A stretch of 64,000 bases of DNA from assembly GCA_017410065.1 (NCBI GenBank), contig JAFQRL010000024.1, forward strand, positions 1-64,000. The letters are read 5' to 3'. The notes below the pieces were generated by a model. That model was given only the letters and a program-made list of their open reading frames with translations, searched no databases and had not been told where the DNA came from. Source of the DNA: Clostridia bacterium (lineage in GTDB: Bacteria; Bacillota; Clostridia; Oscillospirales; CAG-272). Shown here in pieces: positions 25,593 to 35,493 of this stretch (its first letter is position 1; every line of letters begins with the position of its first letter). Position numbers and translations under genes: made by a program.

Positions 25593-26660
25593 GTGGATGA
25601 TTCAAGACTCACCCCGCGAAAAATGCAAATTCTCCGCGCGATAGTTGACGCACATATCAATCACGGCGAGCCTGTCGGCTCAAAATATCTGTCGCAGGAC
25701 GTTCACATCTCCGCTTCCCCCGCCACCATCAGAAACGAAATGGCAGAGCTTGAGGAGATGGGATACCTCGTTCAGCCCCACACCTCGGCAGGCAGAGTTC
25801 CCTCCGAGCTTGGCTATAAATACTACGTTGACGCGCTTGTGCGCCAATATGCAGACACAAAGGCGGAGATAGACGAAATAAATCAGCTTCTCTCCTATAA
25901 GCTCACGGCGATGGACGAGATACTCTCCCAGGTCTCCCGTCTTGCGGCATCCTTCACAGACTACACAGGCATTGCCTTCAAGTCGGGCTTCGGCAAGGTG
26001 CGCATAAGTCAATTCAAGAGCGTGCTGCTCTCTCAAAGAGATTTTCTCTTGGTTATGACCTTCGATAGCGAAACGGTTAAAACGAAGACCATACACCTCC
26101 CCTTCGTTCTCACGGAGGACACGCTCCGCAGATTCACCGAGGCGGCGAACATCTATCTTGTGAACCTGACGAGCGAGGAGATCACGATGCCCATCATCGT
26201 TAAGCTTGAAGCTCTTATGGGCTCCTCGGGAGCGATGGTACACCCCACGGTCAAGGCGATCTACGAAACAATGAGCGAGCTTGATTCGGCAGACGTTAAG
26301 CTTGACGGTGTCACAAAGCTTCTCAACTATCCCGAATATTCCGACGTTTCGGATTTCAGAAATCTGCTCGGTGTCCTTGAGGAAAAGGATAAGCTGATGG
26401 ACGTTATCTCCACACAGAACACCTCGGACGACGGCATCCACGTCTACATCGGCGCAGACGACGAAAGTGCGGGAATGAAAAACACAACTCTGATATTCAA
26501 AAACATAAATATCGGTGGCAAGCAGCTATCCGTTGGCGTTATCGGACCGAAGCGAATGAATTATTCCAAGGTTATTGAAATGCTGAACGGACTTGCAAAC
26601 GGAATAGACCGACTGTTTTGCGACGGTGCTCTGCTAACAGACGGAAAAGACGACAGCTAA
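25593..26660 (+). CDS. hrcA: Heat-inducible transcription repressor HrcA
   Basis: HrcA binds CIRCE and represses the class I heat-shock genes; its activity depends on GroE. The protein begins with the winged-helix domain (TPRKMQILRAIVDAHINHGEPVGSKYL, then SPATIRNEMAELEEMGYLVQPHTSAGRVPSELGYKYYVD) and ends in KVIEMLNGLANGIDRLF. The open frame extends back to a GTG at 25560, but that lies inside CIRCE; the GTG at 25593, behind AAGAGG, gives a normal 355-residue protein. It is the first gene of hrcA-grpE-dnaK-dnaJ and autoregulates through the CIRCE site. Confidence 0.95.
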   Translation: MDDSRLTPRKMQILRAIVDAHINHGEPVGSKYLSQDVHISASPATIRNEMAELEEMGYLVQPHTSAGRVPSELGYKYYVDALVRQYADTKAEIDEINQLLSYKLTAMDEILSQVSRLAASFTDYTGIAFKSGFGKVRISQFKSVLLSQRDFLLVMTFDSETVKTKTIHLPFVLTEDTLRRFTEAANIYLVNLTSEEITMPIIVKLEALMGSSGAMVHPTVKAIYETMSELDSADVKLDGVTKLLNYPEYSDVSDFRNLLGVLEEKDKLMDVISTQNTSDDGIHVYIGADDESAGMKNTTLIFKNINIGGKQLSVGVIGPKRMNYSKVIEMLNGLANGIDRLFCDGALLTDGKDDS

Positions 26661-26675
26661 GAAAGGAAGGCGGAG

Positions 26676-27227
26676 ATGGAAGAGATAAAGGTCAGCCCGG
26701 AGGATGAGGTAAAGGCGGAGTCGCCCGAGACCGACTCTCCCGAGGCGGAAGCAAAAAAAGCAAAAAAGAAAAGCGAAAAGAAGGATCTTGCGGTAGAGGT
26801 CGCAAGGCTTGAGGGCGAGCTTGCCGAGCAGCAGGATAAATACCTGCGTATGGCGGCTGAATACGATAACTTCAGGCGTCGTTCAAGAGAAGAGCGCGAG
26901 GGTGTTTACGAGGGTGCACTCGGAGACACGGTCGCAGAGCTTCTCCCCATCATAGATAATCTTGACAGAGCCGCACTTTACGACGACGGCGAGAAGGTCA
27001 AGGATGGTCTTGTGATGATCGCAAAGTCGGTAGAGCAGGTCTTCGCAAAGCTCGGAGTTGAAAGCTTCGGCGCGGTCGGCGAGACCTTTGATCCCAATAT
27101 TCACAATGCGGTCCTTCACGTTGAGGATGACTCTCTTGGTGAGGGTGAGATCGTTGAAGTATTCCAGAAGGGATATAGAAAAGGTAAGCACATAATTCGC
27201 TTCGCAATGGTTAAAACCGCTAACTAA
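26676..27227 (+). CDS. grpE: Nucleotide exchange factor GrpE
   Basis: GrpE releases ADP from DnaK. The first 45 residues are acidic/Lys-rich and disordered; a long coiled coil (LAVEVARLEGELAEQQDKYLRMAAEYDNFRRRSREE) leads to the beta-wing domain with the family signature FDPNIHNAVLHVEDDSLGEGEIVEVFQKGYRKGKHIIRFAMV. Length of 183 is normal. It starts 15 bp after hrcA behind AAGGAAGGCGGAG and belongs to the CIRCE-controlled operon. Confidence 0.97.
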   Translation: MEEIKVSPEDEVKAESPETDSPEAEAKKAKKKSEKKDLAVEVARLEGELAEQQDKYLRMAAEYDNFRRRSREEREGVYEGALGDTVAELLPIIDNLDRAALYDDGEKVKDGLVMIAKSVEQVFAKLGVESFGAVGETFDPNIHNAVLHVEDDSLGEGEIVEVFQKGYRKGKHIIRFAMVKTAN

Positions 27228-27330
27228 AGTTTACAAATCAGCCGATTTAAGCAAACCTTTCGGCAAAAGCAAAAAATCAAATAAAAACAAAATAATAAAA
27301 AACATCTTTATATAATAAGGGAGATTTTAA

Positions 27331-29163
<1,833 letters not shown>

Positions 29164-29230
29164 CATTGCCTCGGGTGAAAAACGCCCACGGTAAAGCCGT
29201 GACGGCATTTACAAAAATACCCAAATATTT

Positions 29231-29261
29231 TGTAGGGCGACCTCAATTGGCTCGCCCTACA
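29231..29261. terminator. Inverted repeat in the dnaK-dnaJ gap (possible attenuator)
   Basis: TGTAGGGCGA and TCGCCCTACA form a perfect 10-bp stem around an 11-nt loop, followed by AGTGTGTTT rather than a clean T run. It may reduce transcription into dnaJ. Confidence 0.4.
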
Positions 29262-29346
29262 AGTGTGTTTACAAGCTAATTAATTATTTAGTTTTTGTAA
29301 ACAATAATTGTCAAAACTCCATATTTTAACGCAACAAGGTGCTATT

Positions 29347-30489
29347 ATGGCAGATAACAAAAGAGATTATTATGAGGTCCTCGGCGTATCAAAGGATGCG
29401 GGAGAGGACGAAATAAAAAAGGCATACAGACAGCTTGCAAAGAAGTATCACCCCGATATGAACCCAGGGGATGCGGAGGCAGAGGTCAAGTTCAAGGAGG
29501 TCAACGAGGCATACGCGGTCCTCTCGGATTCCGAGAAGCGTTCAAAGTACGACCGCTTCGGTCACGCGGCTTTTGATCCCTCTTCAGGCGGAGGCGGCTC
29601 GGGCTTCGGTGGCTTTGGCGGCTTCGGCGCGGACTTTGATTTTGGCGATATCTTCTCCTCCTTCTTCGGCGGCGGAGGCGGCAGAGGCTCAAGGTCAAAT
29701 GCGCCCAGAGAGGGCGACGACGTGGCGGCACGTGTCTCAATTTCCTTTGATGAAGCAGTTTTCGGATGCAAAAAGGAGATCAATTTTGCTCGCATTGAGG
29801 CTTGCGGCGAATGTTCGGGCTCGGGCGCGGCAAAGGGGTCAACTCCCGAGGTCTGCCAGACCTGTCACGGCAGAGGTCAGGTAACGGTGCAGAAGCAGAC
29901 CCTCCTCGGTTATATGCAGACTCAGCAGGCGTGCTCCAACTGTCGCGGCTCGGGTAAGATCATCAAGAACCCCTGCTCCAACTGTAACGGCAAGGGCAGG
30001 ATCAAGATCAATAAAAAGCTTGAGGTCAAGATCCCCGCGGGCATAGATAATATGCAGAATATTATTTTGAGGGGACAGGGCTCAGCAGGATATAACGGCG
30101 GCTCCAGCGGCGATCTCATCATTGAGGTGAGAGTGAAGGAGGATAAGATCTTCACTCGCGAGGGCACGAACGTTTACTGTGACATCCCCATCAGCTTCGC
30201 CGAGGCAACTCTGGGTGCTGAGATCGATATCCCGGTTCTCGGCGGTAAGACCGAGAAATTCAAGGTTCCCGAGGGCACGCAAAGCGGAAGCTCCTTCACC
30301 GTTCGCGGCAAGGGTATTCCCCACGTTAATTCGGGCAGACGGGGCGACCTTATCATAACCGTCAATATCGAGACTCCGAAGAACCTTTCCAAGGAGCAAA
30401 AGGAGCTGCTTGAAAAGTTCTCCGCATCTCTTTCGGAGAGCAACACAAAAACAAGGCAAAGCTTCTTCTCAAAGCTCTTTAATAAATAA
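29347..30489 (+). CDS. dnaJ: Chaperone protein DnaJ
   Basis: Hsp40 co-chaperone that stimulates DnaK ATPase. The J domain ([35 protein letters not shown], with HPD) is followed by a Gly/Phe-rich linker, four Zn-binding repeats ([32 protein letters not shown]) and the two C-terminal beta domains. The open frame starts 39 nt earlier, but the ATG at 29347 begins the conserved J domain and has AAGGTG upstream, giving the normal 380 residues. It closes the hrcA operon. Confidence 0.97.
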   Translation: MADNKRDYYEVLGVSKDAGEDEIKKAYRQLAKKYHPDMNPGDAEAEVKFKEVNEAYAVLSDSEKRSKYDRFGHAAFDPSSGGGGSGFGGFGGFGADFDFGDIFSSFFGGGGGRGSRSNAPREGDDVAARVSISFDEAVFGCKKEINFARIEACGECSGSGAAKGSTPEVCQTCHGRGQVTVQKQTLLGYMQTQQACSNCRGSGKIIKNPCSNCNGKGRIKINKKLEVKIPAGIDNMQNIILRGQGSAGYNGGSSGDLIIEVRVKEDKIFTREGTNVYCDIPISFAEATLGAEIDIPVLGGKTEKFKVPEGTQSGSSFTVRGKGIPHVNSGRRGDLIITVNIETPKNLSKEQKELLEKFSASLSESNTKTRQSFFSKLFNK

Positions 30490-30520
30490 AAGAAAACACA
30501 AAAATCAACTAAAAAAGCAA

Positions 30521-30583
30521 AAAAGTCCATACCCGTGTTGAGTTTTCGAGGTTTTTCCTCGTCTCTCGGGATGGACTTTTTTA
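30521..30583 (+). terminator. Rho-independent terminator after dnaJ
   Basis: AAAAGTCCATACCC pairs with GGGATGGACTTTT around a loop containing the hairpin CGAGG-TTTTT-CCTCG, and ends in a T run. Confidence 0.85.
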
Positions 30584-30588
30584 ATATT

Positions 30589-30747
30589 TAGCCAATACCA
30601 ACCTAAATCGAATACGCCTAAAGCTATATAAATTCACGCTATTTCCCGAAATTTTGAAGTAATATGCGGATATTGCAAGAAATTTTGGCGCATTACTCGG
30701 GAAAATATGCAGATTAAAACGTGTTCAATTTAGGTTGGCATTGGCTA
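30589..30747. repeat. MITE-like element with 28-bp terminal inverted repeats
   Basis: The ends 30589-30616 and 30720-30747 are inverted repeats matching at 25 of 28 positions (both begin TAGCCAAT). The interior is itself an imperfect palindrome (TTCCCGA...TCGGGAA; AGTAATATGCG...CGCATTACT). The right end contains the stop codon of the phosphatase gene. Confidence 0.7.
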
Positions 30748-31401
30748 ACCGACGATGACCTTCGTTATACCGATATCCGCAAGGTGCTCGTCGTGAGAAT
30801 ATTCGATGGGGGAGAGCTTCTCGCCGTCAAACTCGGCGACCGAATAGGATGCGTTGGATGGGAACGGAATCTTTTCCACTATATCCTCGGGAGCAACGCC
30901 GCAAATGATAGACCAGAAGCCACGAATAACGGCGGCGTGGGCGGCAATAAGCAGAGTCTTGCCCATATTCTCTGAGGCAATTTTCATAACCGTTTGATAA
31001 AACCTGCGGCTACCCTCCATTGTGCTCTCGCCATTTGGGAAAACGAAAGTGCCAAAGCCGCCGTGCCAATCCTCCTTGAACACTTTCTCACCGTACTTTT
31101 CAATTATCTCGTCAACGTGCTTCCCTTCCCAGTCGCCAACGTAGAGCTCACGAAGTCCGTGGTCGGTGTGAACCGTCATACCGCGCAGGTCGGCGTGAGC
31201 CTTTGCCGTGTTGTATGCCCTTTGAAGGCTGCTGGAATAGATCTTATCAAGCTTGACCTTCGAGAGAGCCTCGGCGGTCGCGCGAGCCTGCTTGTATCCG
31301 TGCTCCGATAGGTCGAGATCTGTGTGCCCTAAGAACATTTTGTTTTTATTTCCAATGCTTTCGCCGTGTCTCACAAGGTAGATCAATGTTTTTTCGCTCA
31401 T
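30745..31401 (-). CDS. Histidine phosphatase family protein (phosphoglycerate mutase-like)
   Basis: The protein has the RHG motif at its N-terminus (LIYLVRHGESIGNKN, catalytic His12), SSSLQRAYNTAKA, the proton-donor region LRELYVGDWEGK and the second catalytic His in LLIAAHAAVIRGF. These are features of the cofactor-dependent mutase/acid phosphatase clan. Members of this size act on small phosphoesters such as alpha-ribazole phosphate or sugar phosphates; the substrate cannot be told. An upstream in-frame ATG exists, but GGAGAC lies just before the ATG at 31401, which gives 218 residues. The last codons run into an inverted-repeat element. Confidence 0.85.
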   Translation of the reverse strand: MSEKTLIYLVRHGESIGNKNKMFLGHTDLDLSEHGYKQARATAEALSKVKLDKIYSSSLQRAYNTAKAHADLRGMTVHTDHGLRELYVGDWEGKHVDEIIEKYGEKVFKEDWHGGFGTFVFPNGESTMEGSRRFYQTVMKIASENMGKTLLIAAHAAVIRGFWSIICGVAPEDIVEKIPFPSNASYSVAEFDGEKLSPIEYSHDEHLADIGITKVIVG

Positions 31402-31647
31402 TACGTCTCCAAATTCAAATTTATGCATATTACCAACGAATATTCATTCATCAATTCGAAAATAATTTTCTTTGAGAAATCATTCAAAATATAAAATGCA
31501 TAATTATGCATAATTTTTATAATTGATTTATTTTTTCAATGATATTATACATCACACCTTCCTTTTTGTCAAGCAAATAAGGATGAAGAAAGGTGTTTTT
31601 TATTTCAAAATATCACGTATTTTTCAGATCACGGCAAAGGTATTTCG

Positions 31648-31675
31648 GCCGAATTGCAAAAAAATCCTGCCGAAT
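31648..31675 (+). promoter_or_regulatory. Putative LytTR binding site: direct repeats 21 bp apart
   Basis: GCCGAAT occurs at 31648-31654 and 31669-31675, exactly 21 bp apart and 12 bp upstream of the -35 box. LytTR regulators usually bind two direct repeats two helical turns apart, so this may be the autoregulatory site of the gene downstream. Confidence 0.5.
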
Positions 31676-31687
31676 AATAATTTTTTC

Positions 31688-31716
31688 TTGACAGACTGCT
31701 AAAATATATTTAAAAT
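31688..31716 (+). promoter_or_regulatory. Sigma-A promoter of the LytTR gene
   Basis: TTGACA (31688-31693), 17-bp spacer, TAAAAT (31711-31716). Confidence 0.8.
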
Positions 31717-31736
31717 CATACTTGGGAGGTGATAGC

Positions 31737-32273
31737 TTGAAGCTGAAAATTATTAATAATGCAAACTCCGAGCGGATAATTTTGGAGCTTACGGCTCAAA
31801 CCGACCGCGAAAAGCTCCTTGAAAATAAGTTGAGAGAGCTAATTGCGGAATATAACCGAGCGGAAAACTGTTCAGAGGATGTCCTTGTATGCTCCAGGAC
31901 AGACGAAAACAATTCATCACCAAATAAAACCGAAGCAAACGTAACGCGGCTTATCGGTTACAGAAGCGGCGAGATCCGCCCAATTCTCATCTGTGATATC
32001 TCTTGCTTCACGATTGAAGACTCAAAGCTTATCGCCCACACAAGGAGCGGAAAATATAAGCTTAAGGAGCGGCTATGGGAGATAGAGGGTCTTGTGGGTG
32101 AAGACTTTATTAAGATCAATCAATCCTGCCTTGTATGCATAAGAAACGTATTGAAATTCGATACGTCCATCGGAGGCTCGCTCAAGGTTGTGCTGGACAC
32201 AGGGTATGAGGACTACGTGTCAAGGCGGCAGATGAAAACCGTAAAGACCAGAATTTTAGGTAATATCAAATAG
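31737..32273 (+). CDS. LytTR-family DNA-binding regulator
   Basis: The C-terminal 100 residues form a LytTR domain: ILICDISCFTIEDSKLIAHTRSGKYKLKERLWEIEGLVGEDFIKINQSCLVCIRNVLKF. No receiver domain is present; the N-terminal 75 residues are short and unrecognised. A TTG at 31722 is in frame, but GGGAGGT lies within it, so TTG 31737 (178 residues) is preferred. It is paired with a DUF3021 membrane protein, as in the stand-alone LytTR regulatory systems (HdrRM, BrsRM) of streptococci, where the membrane partner restrains the regulator. Direct repeats before its promoter suggest autoregulation. Confidence 0.85.
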   Translation: MKLKIINNANSERIILELTAQTDREKLLENKLRELIAEYNRAENCSEDVLVCSRTDENNSSPNKTEANVTRLIGYRSGEIRPILICDISCFTIEDSKLIAHTRSGKYKLKERLWEIEGLVGEDFIKINQSCLVCIRNVLKFDTSIGGSLKVVLDTGYEDYVSRRQMKTVKTRILGNIK

Positions 32274-32371
32274 AGGTAATGTAAATAATAGTTAACATAA
32301 ATTGCGACACGTGGTGCCACTTGCTTGCCAAACGGAGTCGCATTGCAATAATAAGCAAGTAAAAATAAAAT

Positions 32372-32821
32372 ATGTTAAGCGGAAGAAAAAATATATTAAA
32401 AGAATTCCTGACAAGGGGAGCCGTGTTCGGGGGGCTTGGACCTATCATCGTCGGGATCGTATACCTATGCATCTCAATGAACATCGCGGACTTTTCCTTA
32501 AGTGCCATCGAGGTACTCCTTGCAATAATCAGCGGATATCTCCTAGCATTTATTCAAGCAGGAGCAAGTGTGTTTAATCAGATCGATAGCTGGTCCCCGG
32601 GAAAATCCCTGCTCTTTCATTTCACATCAATATACCTGGCATACATCGTCACCTATCTTATAAACAGATGGATCCCATTCAATATAATATTCATATTGAT
32701 TTTCACAGGTGGCTTTGTCGCTGCATATTTCATCGTATGGATCACCGTATATCTATGTGTAAAAGCAACACAAAGAAAGCTTAATAGAAGCATAGAGGAA
32801 AAGCAAAAAAATAAAGAATAA
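32372..32821 (+). CDS. DUF3021 family membrane protein, partner of LytTR regulator
   Basis: The 149-residue protein has four membrane helices (about 15-35, 45-67, 82-100 and 105-132) and a Lys/Glu-rich C-terminal tail, the layout of DUF3021 proteins. The family is almost always encoded next to a LytTR regulator; by analogy with HdrM/BrsM it is likely to sequester or inhibit that regulator at the membrane. The start has only a weak Shine-Dalgarno. The 98-bp gap from the LytTR gene contains an inverted repeat (TGCGAC/GTCGCA, about 32303-32342) that could modulate expression of the second gene. Confidence 0.8.
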   Translation: MLSGRKNILKEFLTRGAVFGGLGPIIVGIVYLCISMNIADFSLSAIEVLLAIISGYLLAFIQAGASVFNQIDSWSPGKSLLFHFTSIYLAYIVTYLINRWIPFNIIFILIFTGGFVAAYFIVWITVYLCVKATQRKLNRSIEEKQKNKE

Positions 32822-32846
32822 TTAGTCTCAAAAAAAGAATATTTAT

Positions 32847-32895
32847 AAGTCGTAAATAGTATGTATTTATTCGTATTATTTACGACTTTTTATAT
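32847..32895 (+). terminator. Rho-independent terminator after the DUF3021 gene
   Basis: Perfect 12-bp stem AAGTCGTAAATA/TATTTACGACTT with an 18-nt loop, followed by TTTTATATTTTT. Confidence 0.85.
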
Positions 32896-33340
32896 TTTTA
32901 TAGCAAAATCAACCCTGATTTATTGAGAAAATTCCATATAATTTTTGAATAAAATTCTATCATTCGTAAAAGTTACTCGATGAATATGCAAAAATGCAAA
33001 AAATCGCGTGTAAATAGCCCGAGCAAATGAAATCTTCCATATTTATACATATATTGGTATTTTATGGTATTTAATATAGAAAATCAATGTATAAAAGCAA
33101 AAAAATACTCAACTTAATTAAAACCCGTTAATATGCTATAATTCCATTAATATCAAGCTGCGTATTTAGATATTTAATAATTATTTTTTTATTTTGCCGT
33201 TAATCGATTAATATACATAATTTATCTTCGAATTAAACGTAACTTATCTAAAATAACGAAATATATAAAATAACAAGCTGAATTTTGATATTCGATTAAG
33301 ATCTTACGTAAATATCTATATTTTTCACCCGTTTTTTAAT
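32896..33340. other. AT-rich DNA without recognisable gene
   Basis: Left part of the 1.3-kb gene-free stretch before parA. It is strikingly AT-rich, with no ribosome site plus open frame, no RNA gene signature and no clear repeat. Confidence 0.5.
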
Positions 33341-33356
33341 TGTTTCACGTGAAACA
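33341..33356. promoter_or_regulatory. parS site 1
   Basis: TGTTTCACGTGAAACA, a perfect 16-bp match to the conserved ParB-binding centromere site, within the longer palindrome ATTGTTTCACGTGAAACAAT. Confidence 0.95.
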
Positions 33357-33604
33357 ATTGCTTCCGAGCGGATATCTATATATATATATTCGCGATATCA
33401 ATGTGTAGTATAAGTTCTTCCGGCTAGTATTCTTATTTTTATATTTGCTAAATTGACAGTCTATTTATGTATTTTTGCTGATTTTCCCTATTATGATGTA
33501 AAAATACTCCAATTTATAGAGTAATATTGTAATTGAATCGATAATACTATTGCTTTTTGCCTTATATTCTATTATAATATTGGTTTTTGCACTATAATTT
33601 CTAT

Positions 33605-33620
33605 TGTTTCACGTGAAACA
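33605..33620. promoter_or_regulatory. parS site 2
   Basis: Perfect TGTTTCACGTGAAACA palindrome, 264 bp from site 1. Confidence 0.95.
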
Positions 33621-33731
33621 ATTATGATCTTTCAGAAGCGAGATCAGGCTATTTGCCGTCAAATCAAGTAATTAATATGTTATATCTCATAGCTGTGATT
33701 ACTTCAAGAGTAGGTAATATATAATTTTCAT

Positions 33732-33747
33732 TGTTTCACGTGAAACA
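33732..33747. promoter_or_regulatory. parS site 3
   Basis: Perfect TGTTTCACGTGAAACA palindrome, 127 bp from site 2. Confidence 0.95.
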
Positions 33748-33825
33748 TTTCTTATTATAGAAAAGATATTGATATTATAGATCTGATTAAGGTATTTGAA
33801 ATCAATTATATAGCGTCATACTAAT

Positions 33826-33841
33826 TGTTTCACGTGAAACA
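33826..33841. promoter_or_regulatory. parS site 4
   Basis: Perfect TGTTTCACGTGAAACA palindrome, 94 bp from site 3 and 316 bp before parA. Confidence 0.95.
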
Positions 33842-33926
33842 ATACTTTATCCTTAATTAATACAGACTGTTTTAATAAATTCCATCATATTCCCTTTAGC
33901 TTTACTTCATACTGTTCTGTGTATAT

Positions 33927-33944
33927 AATACTATATATAGTATT
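33927..33944. promoter_or_regulatory. 18-bp palindrome shared with the dnaA promoter
   Basis: AATACTATATATAGTATT, a perfect palindrome identical to 49363-49380 at the dnaA transcription start. It lies between parS site 4 and the parA promoter. The binding protein is unknown. Confidence 0.6.
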
Positions 33945-34093
33945 TTACCCAGCATTTTGCGCAATTAGTTGACTATTTTGATAGTTTTTACATTTAATTT
34001 GCTGTTAAATCTACTAATAAATCATCAAGACGGAAAAATATACTAATACACTTTTCCGTTCTACATTTTTAAACAATTTTAACATACTTTTTA

Positions 34094-34122
34094 TTGACTT
34101 TAAACACTTAATATAGTATAAT
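34094..34122 (+). promoter_or_regulatory. Sigma-A promoter of parA
   Basis: TTGACT (34094-34099), 17-bp spacer, TATAAT (34117-34122), 34 bp before the start codon. Confidence 0.85.
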
Positions 34123-34156
34123 ATTATTAGTAATATTTAAAGCACAGGAGGCAGAA

Positions 34157-34927
34157 ATGGCAAGAGCAAAGGTAGTGTCATTTTCCAATCAGAAGGGCGG
34201 AGTAGGGAAGACCACGTCCTGCGTTAATTTATCGGCACAGATAGCAAACAAGGGCAAAAAGGTGCTGATGATAGATATGGATCCGCAGGGAAATGCCACG
34301 AGCGGTCTTGGAATATCGAAATCGAAGATAAAAAAGACGGTTTACGACGTTATTATTGGCAAAGCAGACATTAAGGAGACTATAATCAAGTCTAATTTCA
34401 AGAATCTTTGGGTCGTTCCTGCAACTATTGATCTTGCCGGTGCCGAGCTTGAGCTCTATGACATAGAGGATGAGCAGCTCAAATTCACTGAGCTTGCCCT
34501 TGATTCGGTCAAGGATGATTTTGATTACATATTTATAGACTGTCCGCCCTCCCTCGGTATGCTCACCGTTAAGGCTCTCACAGTGTCGGACGGCGTTGTT
34601 ATTCCTATGCAATGCGAGTTTTATTCGCTTGAGGGTATGTCCCAGCTCTTGAACACTATTAAGAGGATCAGAGCAGCTTATAATCCCGATTTACAGGTCG
34701 TTGGCATACTTTTGACTATGTATAATGGACGTTTGACACTTACTTCCCAGGTTGTAGCCGAGCTTAAGAAGTATTATGCCGAGAAGCTATTTAAGGTTCC
34801 CATCTCAAGAACTGTGCGTATCTCGGAGGCTCCTGGCTACGGCGAGCCGATATGCTACCACGACCCCTACGGCAAGGGCTCACTTGAATACGCCGCAGTG
34901 GCAAAGGAGCTTATGTTAAGAATATAA
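34157..34927 (+). CDS. parA: Chromosome-partitioning ATPase ParA/Soj
   Basis: ParA binds DNA as an ATP-dimer and, with ParB-parS, drives origin segregation; Soj also controls DnaA in Bacillus. The 256-residue protein has the deviant Walker A box FSNQKGGVGKTTSCVNL (residues 9-25), LMIDMDPQGNATSGLG, the Walker B region YIFIDCPPSLGMLTVKAL and the C-terminal TVRISEAPGYGEPICYHDPYGKGSLEYAAVAKE. It lacks an N-terminal helix-turn-helix, as chromosomal Soj proteins do. GGAGG precedes the ATG. parB follows only after an AT-rich gap of 566 bp, unlike the usual close spacing. Confidence 0.96.
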   Translation: MARAKVVSFSNQKGGVGKTTSCVNLSAQIANKGKKVLMIDMDPQGNATSGLGISKSKIKKTVYDVIIGKADIKETIIKSNFKNLWVVPATIDLAGAELELYDIEDEQLKFTELALDSVKDDFDYIFIDCPPSLGMLTVKALTVSDGVVIPMQCEFYSLEGMSQLLNTIKRIRAAYNPDLQVVGILLTMYNGRLTLTSQVVAELKKYYAEKLFKVPISRTVRISEAPGYGEPICYHDPYGKGSLEYAAVAKELMLRI

Positions 34928-35493
34928 TTCTTATTCAATAATCTTTTGAAAAAGAAAAGTGTGATATTTTGAAATTTTTGATAAGCTCGGTTCGTATTTT
35001 TGAAAACTATGTTGAAAACTTAATTCGCTATCAAAATCATTTTTGATAATTCAAGCGGCAAATCCCCACTCATAAAAGGTTTTGATATTAGTTTTAAATA
35101 GAATTCCCCACATTTTAAGAAATTATTTTAAAAATTCGGTAAGGAATTCCCCACTTTTAAAAATAAAATACATATTTTGATAACTTTACGGTATAAATTT
35201 TCATTTTTTAAATAAAATTGATTTGATCTTCGGTATTTTTTGTGGTATTCAGCCATAAACGCGACCCACTTTTAAAGAAAAAAGTATACTTTTAATTTTT
35301 ATATCCTGCTTTTCTGCTTAATTTTCGTGAATATCGACGTTTTTTCGAAGGAAAAATATACTTTTCCCGAATTTTTAGGGTCATATCAATTTTATAAAGC
35401 TTTTTAAAACCGAATAGTTTTCAACAAATTTGATGTTGAAAGTGTTGAAAACTCGCAATTTGATGTTAAATTAATCACGCGGAGGACAAGCCA
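34928..35493. other. parA-parB gap with DnaA-box-like motifs
   Basis: Gene-free AT-rich DNA. TTTTCAACA, or its complement TGTTGAAAA, occurs at 35010-35018, 35418-35426 and 35443-35451, with one more single-mismatch copy at 35434-35442. The same 9-mer makes up the presumed DnaA boxes at 47618-47635. CCCCAC occurs at 35064, 35106 and 35149, spaced 42 and 43 bp (four helical turns), each followed by an A/T tract; a variant ACCCAC is at 35264. The region could be a second DnaA-binding locus. Confidence 0.5.

Noticed and set aside
29231..29261. tRNA or other structured RNA gene in the dnaK-dnaJ gap
   Set aside because: Only a single 10-bp hairpin is present, with no cloverleaf or conserved T-loop sequence.
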